Shown: in pieces, positions 6,126-10,017 of the stretch
How positions within the stretch are numbered: position 1 is the stretch's first letter
How the letters are laid out: the number at the start of each line of letters is the position of its first letter
Assembly (NCBI GenBank): GCA_030598625.1
Contig: JAUVPO010000047.1
Location: forward strand, 1-10,017
DNA length: 10,017 nt
Source: Deferribacteres bacterium
GTDB taxonomy: Bacteria > Nitrospirota > Thermodesulfovibrionia > UBA6902
Direction of reading: 5' to 3'
Program-made: the position numbers and the translations under genes
The notes under the pieces: generated by a model
What the model saw: the letters and a program-made list of their open reading frames with translations, nothing else
Database searches by the model: none
Told to the model about the DNA's origin: nothing

Positions 6126-7151
6126 TTATATTTTTCTCCCTACAGCCTTTGCAATTACCCTGAGTTCTCTCATCAGCACATTAAATTTTTCCGGTTTTAA
6201 AGACTGTTCTCCGTCTGATAAGGCTTCCTCGGGATTTGAATGGACCTCAATCATCAGACCGTCCGCGCCGGCTGCGATTGCAGCCTTGGCCATGGGAGAG
6301 ACGAGTCTCCATTGACCTGCGCCATGACTCGGGTCGACAATAACGGGAAGATGGGAAAGATGCTTTAAAACAGGCACGGCACTTAAATCAAGGGTGTTCC
6401 TTGTGGCAGTCTCAAATGTCCTGATACCTCTTTCGCAGAGAATAACCTTATTGTTGCCCTGTGCCATGATATATTCAGCAGCCATAAGGAGATCTTTTAC
6501 TGTCGCAGAAAGCCCCCGCTTTAAAAAGATCGGTTTGTTATGAGAGCCGACCTCCCTGAGGAGTCTGAAATTCTGCATATTCCTGGCTCCTATCTGAATA
6601 ATATCGGCGTATTTGAGGATGACATCCATGTCTCTTGGATCCATAATTTCAGTAATAACAGGCATGCCTGTCTTTTCCCTTACCTCTGCAAGAAACTTTA
6701 AGCCCTCTTCTCCAAGGCCCTGAAAACTGTAGGGTGATGTCCTTGGTTTAAAGGCGCCGCCTCTAATAAATGTTGCGCCCGCCTTTTTAACTGATTGGGC
6801 AATTTTGAGGAGTGTAGGCAAGTTCTCAACAGCGCATGGTCCGGCGATAACGTGTATTTTTTTGCCGCCTATAGTATTTTTGCCGACTCTGATAATTGTA
6901 TCTTTGGATTTGAAATCTCTGCTTGCAAGCTTAAAGGGCTGTGTGATCCTGTGGACTTTTTCAACTCCGGGCATGGAAGCAAAGGCATTGCCCTCATCCT
7001 CTGTAATATTTGAAGTGTCGCCGATTACGCCAATGACTGTTCTTTCCGTCCCCTTTGAGATAGTGGCATCAAAACCCCTGCCTTTAAGCTTTTTGACGAT
7101 ATAGCGGAGTTCGCTGGCGGTAGCGCCGGGTCTTAGTACTATAATATCCAT
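6126..7151 (-). CDS. aroF: DAHP synthase (3-deoxy-7-phosphoheptulonate synthase), type I beta with N-terminal regulatory domain
   Basis: Condenses PEP and erythrose 4-phosphate in the first shikimate step. The 341 residues comprise an N-terminal ferredoxin-like/ACT-like domain (about 1-70) and a TIM-barrel catalytic domain from about 90. Catalytic motifs are AGPCAVEN (103-110), GGAFKPRTSPYSFQG (131-145), FLKRG (209-213), VDPSHGAG (272-279), IEVH (301-304) and SDGEQS (312-317). The expected metal ligands are C106, H276, E302 and D313. Each sits exactly four residues later than C102, H272, E298 and D309 of the Thermotoga maritima enzyme, so architecture and spacing agree. The N-terminal domain in that enzyme mediates feedback inhibition by aromatic amino acids (Tyr mainly), so the same is expected. 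AAGGAG (7162..7157) is 5 nt before ATG 7151. tyrA follows after 29 nt. Confidence 0.95.
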   Translation of the reverse strand: MDIIVLRPGATASELRYIVKKLKGRGFDATISKGTERTVIGVIGDTSNITEDEGNAFASMPGVEKVHRITQPFKLASRDFKSKDTIIRVGKNTIGGKKIHVIAGPCAVENLPTLLKIAQSVKKAGATFIRGGAFKPRTSPYSFQGLGEEGLKFLAEVREKTGMPVITEIMDPRDMDVILKYADIIQIGARNMQNFRLLREVGSHNKPIFLKRGLSATVKDLLMAAEYIMAQGNNKVILCERGIRTFETATRNTLDLSAVPVLKHLSHLPVIVDPSHGAGQWRLVSPMAKAAIAAGADGLMIEVHSNPEEALSDGEQSLKPEKFNVLMRELRVIAKAVGRKI

Positions 7152-7186
7152 AACAACTCCTTATTAAGATTATATATTTAAAAACT

Positions 7187-7199
7187 GAATCCAGGATTC
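7187..7199. promoter_or_regulatory. Perfect palindrome upstream of aroF (candidate operator)
   Basis: GAATCC and GGATTC flank a single A, giving an exact 13-bp palindrome 36-48 nt before the aroF start codon. A 1-nt loop cannot form an RNA hairpin, so a DNA-binding dimer is the more natural reading. A perfect TATAAT (minus strand 7217..7212) lies just upstream, but its -35 region (GAGAAA at 17 nt) is poor. If that box is used, the palindrome falls near +6 to +18, a plausible repressor position. No regulator is encoded nearby. Confidence 0.35.
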
Positions 7200-7227
7200 T
7201 TGCAAGTACTAATTATAATTAATTAAG

Positions 7228-7247
7228 CCGGAAATTTCTCATTCCGG
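7228..7247 (-). repeat. Hairpin in the hisC-aroF gap (weak terminator or attenuator candidate)
   Basis: CCGGAA (7228-7233) and TTCCGG (7242-7247) form a perfect 6-bp stem with an 8-nt loop, 19 nt beyond the hisC-like stop. On the minus strand it is followed by CTTAATTAATTATAATT, which is A/T-rich but has no continuous U-run. Partial termination between the pheA-hisC and aroF-tyrA-aroA blocks is possible, with the TATAAT beyond it restarting transcription. Evidence is thin. Confidence 0.3.
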
Positions 7248-7266
7248 ATCTCCGTCGTGTGAACAA

Positions 7267-8349
7267 TTATGATTTTATTTGTTTGATCTTTCTTAATGAA
7301 TCCATAAATTTCCTGTTTTCTCCCGGAAGTCCTATTGTTACGCGTATTTCCGAAGGCCCCATCGGTCTTACAATAACTCCCTGTTTCAGAAGATCATTGT
7401 ATAGCTGAATAGCTTTACCGTCTTTGAGTTTTATATAAATAAAATTTGCTTCCGTTGGAACATAGCTGATTTTTATAGACTTGAGTTTATCATAGAGATA
7501 CTTTTTACCTCTCTCATTTATTTTTTTTGTTTTCTCAAGGTGCTTTTCGTCTTTTAACGCCGAGATTGCGGCTTTTTGTGCCAGGGAGTTCACATTAAAG
7601 GGCTGACGAACTTTGTTCATCTCCGCGATTACCGATGCATTTGCGATCCCGTAGCCTATTCTGAGCCCTGCAAGCCCGTATATCTTGGAGAAAGTCCTGA
7701 GTATAAGTATATCTCTGTCCTGTCTGAAATATTTCATGCTGTCTGCATAATCCGGTGCGGTAACGTATTCATAATATGCTTCATCAACGATAACCAGCGC
7801 CCCTTCCGGAACTTTTTCCATAAAGGAATCCATTTCAGCTTTTGTGTTTATTGTGCCCGTAGGATTATTCGGATTTGCTATAAAAATAATCTTTGTCTTT
7901 TTAGTTATTTTTGATGCCATTGTCTCAAGGTCATGCCTGTGGTTTTTAAGCGGGACAATGATATTCCTGCCTTTTGCCGCCTGAACAATCATTGGGTAAA
8001 CTACAAAAGAAGGATGGGCCATTATCGCTTCATCGCCGGCAACAAGAAATGTCCTCACTGCCAGTTCTATTATTTCATTTGAGCCGTTGCCGAATAATAA
8101 TTCTTCCGGATTTATCTGTAACTTCCCGGATAACGCGTTTCTCAGGTAATAGCAGTTCCCGTCAGGATATCTGTTTAAATCGGGGACCTCTTTGCACAGG
8201 ATTTTTATTGCAAGAGGCGAGGGCCCTGCTGGATTTTCATTGGAAGCGAGCTTGACTGAATCCGTAATCCCCATCTCTCTCTCAAGCTCTTCTACGGGCT
8301 TGCCGGGGACGTAAGGTTTAATACCTTTTATGTGTTCCGGAGTGTGCAT
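7267..8349 (-). CDS. hisC: HisC-family aminotransferase (histidinol-phosphate / aromatic)
   Basis: A PLP-dependent fold-type I aminotransferase of 360 residues, normal for HisC. Signatures: SNENPAGPSP (36-45), FGNGSNEII (86-94), the PLP-site ANPNNPTG (158-165), DEAYYEY (189-195) with the PLP-pyridine Asp, and TFSKIYGLAGLRIGYG (219-234) with the Schiff-base Lys K222; R336 in RVTIG is the likely carboxylate-binding Arg. HisC enzymes convert imidazole-acetol phosphate to histidinol phosphate, and in Bacillus subtilis HisC also makes Phe and Tyr. Placement between pheA and aroF-tyrA, with no other his gene nearby, suggests the aromatic role is the main or shared one here. It lies 28 nt after pheA, with no visible Shine-Dalgarno before ATG 8349. 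Confidence 0.9.
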   Translation of the reverse strand: MHTPEHIKGIKPYVPGKPVEELEREMGITDSVKLASNENPAGPSPLAIKILCKEVPDLNRYPDGNCYYLRNALSGKLQINPEELLFGNGSNEIIELAVRTFLVAGDEAIMAHPSFVVYPMIVQAAKGRNIIVPLKNHRHDLETMASKITKKTKIIFIANPNNPTGTINTKAEMDSFMEKVPEGALVIVDEAYYEYVTAPDYADSMKYFRQDRDILILRTFSKIYGLAGLRIGYGIANASVIAEMNKVRQPFNVNSLAQKAAISALKDEKHLEKTKKINERGKKYLYDKLKSIKISYVPTEANFIYIKLKDGKAIQLYNDLLKQGVIVRPMGPSEIRVTIGLPGENRKFMDSLRKIKQIKS

Positions 8350-8377
8350 TATAATTCGATAGTTGCAGATTTGTTTA

Positions 8378-9445
8378 CTATTCCGCTGACGGGTAGGAGC
8401 CTAATACTTTAAGAAAGAGGCATTCTTTTTTCACGTCGTTAAGCGCCTTCTCAACCCCTTTATCTTCTATATGACCTTCCATATCCACAAAAAACATATA
8501 TTCCCACGCCTTTCTCTTTGACGGCCTCGATTCAATCTTTGTGAGATTTATCCTGTGCCTGGCAAACGGCCGTAATATTAAATAGAGGGCGCCGGGCTTG
8601 TCTTTAAGGGAAAGCATGATTGATGTCTTGTCCTTGCCTGTTCTACCCGGTGAGTCTTTTGCAATAACGAGAAAGCGTGTGTAATTTGCTTTATTATCTT
8701 CGATGCCCTTTTCAACAAACTTCAGCTTATATTCAGAAGCTGCAAGTTCGCTTGCAACCGCGGCTGTCGACGTGTTCTTGGAGACACGTTTTGCGGCTGA
8801 AGCGGTGCTTAATTCTTCAATGATAGGCGTGCCGGGAAAATTCTTTTCAAGCCAGCCCCTGCATTGTGCCGTAGCCTGCGGATAGGAATATATCTTTTTA
8901 ATGCCAGTTTTATTCCCACTCTTTGATAAGAGATTATGTGATATCTCGAGCATTATCTCAAAGGCTATCTTTAAATCCACATCCATAAACATATCAAGGG
9001 TATAATTGACGACCCCCTCGGTAGAATTTTCAACGGGCACCACTCCATATAGCGCTTTTCCTCTATGTACGGCATCAAATACCTCTCTTATTGTGCTTTC
9101 CGGAAGATACCTGGTTGAAGAACCGAATTGCCTGCGGGCAGCGAGATGAGTAAAGGTCGCGGAAGGGCCTAAATATGAGACGTTCAAAGGCAGCTGAAGA
9201 GAAAGTGATGCGGAAAGGATTTCCTCATAGATTAACTTAAGGGCATCATTCGGAAAAGGCCCGGGATTAATTCCCCTGAGCCTGTTCATGATTTCCTTTT
9301 CTCTTTCAGGCGAGTGTATCTTTAAATGTTTATCTGATTTTGTTTTTCCGACATTAATTACGGTTTTTGCCCTCCTGTTTAATAAATCGAGTATCTGGAG
9401 ATCAATGTCGTCAATTTTATTTCTCAGTCTGTTAAGTTCCGCCAT
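8378..9445 (-). CDS. pheA: Bifunctional chorismate mutase / prephenate dehydratase (P-protein)
   Basis: Converts chorismate to prephenate and then to phenylpyruvate for phenylalanine. The 355 residues hold three domains: AroQ-type chorismate mutase (about 1-85; R8, R25, K36, and E47/R48 near HSPEREKEI), prephenate dehydratase (about 88-265; YLGPSATFTH at 91-100, VVPVENSTEG at 135-144, catalytic-type T256 in YTRF), and a C-terminal ACT domain (about 275-350). The ACT domain keeps GALY (285-288) and ESRP (305-308), matching the GALV and ESRP sites that bind Phe in E. coli PheA, so feedback inhibition by Phe is expected. It is the first gene of the minus-strand run. GGGGA (9457..9453) lies 7 nt before ATG 9445, a modest Shine-Dalgarno. 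A promoter candidate lies just upstream. Confidence 0.96.
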   Translation of the reverse strand: MAELNRLRNKIDDIDLQILDLLNRRAKTVINVGKTKSDKHLKIHSPEREKEIMNRLRGINPGPFPNDALKLIYEEILSASLSLQLPLNVSYLGPSATFTHLAARRQFGSSTRYLPESTIREVFDAVHRGKALYGVVPVENSTEGVVNYTLDMFMDVDLKIAFEIMLEISHNLLSKSGNKTGIKKIYSYPQATAQCRGWLEKNFPGTPIIEELSTASAAKRVSKNTSTAAVASELAASEYKLKFVEKGIEDNKANYTRFLVIAKDSPGRTGKDKTSIMLSLKDKPGALYLILRPFARHRINLTKIESRPSKRKAWEYMFFVDMEGHIEDKGVEKALNDVKKECLFLKVLGSYPSAE

Positions 9446-9489
9446 AACTGTTTCCCCATACTTGAAGATAATTGTAATTAATGATGGTT

Positions 9490-9518
9490 AATTTAGCAAT
9501 AAACTTAAGTTTTTTCAA
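9490..9518 (-). promoter_or_regulatory. Candidate extended -10 sigma70-type promoter for the pheA operon
   Basis: On the minus strand TTGAAA (9518..9513; 5 of 6 to TTGACA) is followed after exactly 17 nt by TAAATT (9495..9490; 4 of 6 to TATAAT), with TGC directly before the -10 box as in extended -10 promoters. Transcription would start near 9483 and give a leader of about 38 nt, too short for a conventional leader-peptide attenuator. It is the best promoter match in the window and heads the run of nine complete genes plus rpsA. Confidence 0.55.
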
Positions 9519-9577
9519 GGATTGAAAAAGAAATTGTGCTAACTGAGTAAATAGAAATTGTTTATTGATGAACTTAC

Positions 9578-9614
9578 GGCGCATGTCTGACTGCTTTAAC
9601 TCGCCCGTTGCGCC
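9578..9614. repeat. Inverted repeat GGCGCA / TGCGCC in the divergent region
   Basis: GGCGCA (9578-9583) and TGCGCC (9609-9614) are exact reverse complements separated by 25 nt. This is the most G/C-rich spot in an otherwise A/T-rich intergenic region. A terminator is unlikely: the loop is long and neither strand has a U-run. It could be an operator, a decayed element end or chance. Confidence 0.25.
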
Positions 9615-9816
9615 AATAAAAATCAGGATTAGCTTCTTATACTATATGTCGATTCACGGTTACCAAGATTTCGCCTTGTCTCGGGATATGCAGCAGTGAT
9701 ATCTACTTCTTCAGATATTGAATTACAGAGTCCAGGATACAAAAGAATACGCAACCTTGTTATTTTATAGGGGCAGATAATATTTTCAAAGAGAAGTTTT
9801 CTTCGACAGGGAAAAA

Positions 9817-10017
9817 ATGATAGGAGCGATTTCCGGTGACATCATTGGTTCAGTCTATGAAAGATGTCCTGTCAAGACAAAAGACTTTCCTCTGTTCAGT
9901 CCCCATTGCATATTTACCGATGATACTGTGCTTACTATTGCAATTGCAGGAGCAATCCTGAACGGGGATGATTATGCAGTCACAGTAAGAAAAATTGGCA
10001 GGAAGTACCCCCATTGC
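9817..10017 (+). CDS. ADP-ribosylglycohydrolase family protein, N-terminal part (runs off right edge)
   Basis: The first 67 codons are present, uninterrupted to the window edge. The start MIGAISGDIIGSVYE (1-15), then KTKDFPLFSP (20-29) and FTDDTVLTIA (33-42), is the classic N terminus of the DraG/ADPRH family. D8 and the TDDT block (34-37) contribute to the dinuclear Mg/Mn site. Family members remove ADP-ribose from modified proteins, DNA or small molecules; the target here cannot be told. The start is ATG 9817, with AGGG at 9808-9811 5 nt upstream and an in-frame TAA at 9778. It is divergent from pheA, and no ADP-ribosyltransferase partner is visible. About three quarters of a typical 260-300-residue protein lies beyond the window. 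Confidence 0.9.
   Translation, partial: MIGAISGDIIGSVYERCPVKTKDFPLFSPHCIFTDDTVLTIAIAGAILNGDDYAVTVRKIGRKYPHC

Larger units (their letters stand above)
9446..9816. other. Divergent intergenic region between pheA and the ADP-ribosylglycohydrolase gene
   Basis: This 371-bp stretch separates two divergent genes. The pheA-proximal part holds the promoter at 9490-9518. The rest contains an inverted repeat (9578-9614), a weak A/T hairpin (ATATCT 9699-9704 with AGATAT 9713-9718), and a 43-codon plus-strand frame (9568-9699) with no Shine-Dalgarno. For the plus-strand gene I see only a suboptimal promoter-like pair, TTGTTA (9757-9762) and TAATAT (9778-9783) with 15-nt spacing. No tRNA, riboswitch or mobile-element end was recognised. 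Confidence 0.6.

Noticed and set aside
7169..7174. Second minus-strand TATAAT close to aroF
   Set aside because: The matching -35 position reads ATCCTG, and the start point would fall at the Shine-Dalgarno itself, leaving almost no leader.
9568..9699. 43-codon plus-strand open frame in the divergent region
   Set aside because: There is no Shine-Dalgarno before the ATG, and I recognise no motif. It overlaps an inverted repeat and could be chance or a decayed remnant.
1..10017. Mobile elements, CRISPR arrays, tRNA or rRNA genes, phage or defence systems
   Set aside because: No transposase or integrase motif, no regularly spaced repeats, no tRNA-like cloverleaf and no target-site duplication were seen. 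Apart from the 371-bp right-hand region, gaps between genes are 148 bp or less.

Overview
The window holds a long run of co-directional minus-strand genes, read from about position 9445 down to 1, with one divergent plus-strand gene starting near the right edge. It looks like the chromosome of a bacterium with compact operons, moderate and slightly AT-rich composition, and a mixture of strong Shine-Dalgarno starts and starts with none. The order pheA - hisC-like - aroF - tyrA - aroA, followed by cmk - plsC - rpsA, resembles arrangements known from anaerobic Gram-negative lineages (Desulfobacterota/Geobacter-like, Nitrospirota, Omnitrophota). That placement is inference from gene order; no gene here fixes the taxon.

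Layout from the operon's 5' end: a candidate extended -10 promoter (9490-9518) precedes pheA (bifunctional chorismate mutase/prephenate dehydratase with an ACT domain), then a HisC-family aminotransferase. After a 115-bp gap with palindromes and a -10-like box come aroF (DAHP synthase of the Thermotoga-like type with an N-terminal regulatory domain), tyrA (prephenate dehydrogenase) and aroA (EPSP synthase). tyrA and aroA overlap by 14 bp, and aroA starts with TTG. Together these cover entry into the shikimate pathway, its sixth step (EPSP synthase), and both branches to phenylalanine and tyrosine, with the aminotransferase the likely last step of both. The intervening shikimate genes (aroB, D, E, K, C) are not here.

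Seventeen bp after aroA comes acs (AMP-forming acetyl-CoA synthetase), then a 102-residue protein I do not recognise, then cmk (CMP kinase), plsC (1-acylglycerol-3-phosphate acyltransferase) and the first 26 codons of rpsA (ribosomal protein S1), which runs off the left edge. The unknown protein and cmk overlap by 4 bp, and the Shine-Dalgarno-like AGGAGG sits directly against the cmk start codon, which suggests translational coupling. rpsA appears to have its own promoter, overlapped by a perfect 8-bp inverted repeat.

The right end (9446-9816) is a 371-bp divergent intergenic region. It leads into the first 67 codons of an ADP-ribosylglycohydrolase-family gene on the plus strand, cut by the window edge.

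I found no mobile element, CRISPR array, tRNA, rRNA or phage gene. This is mostly ordinary housekeeping DNA. The items most worth a second look are the unknown 102-residue protein between acs and cmk, the unusual translation starts, and the inverted repeats at the rpsA and aroF leaders.
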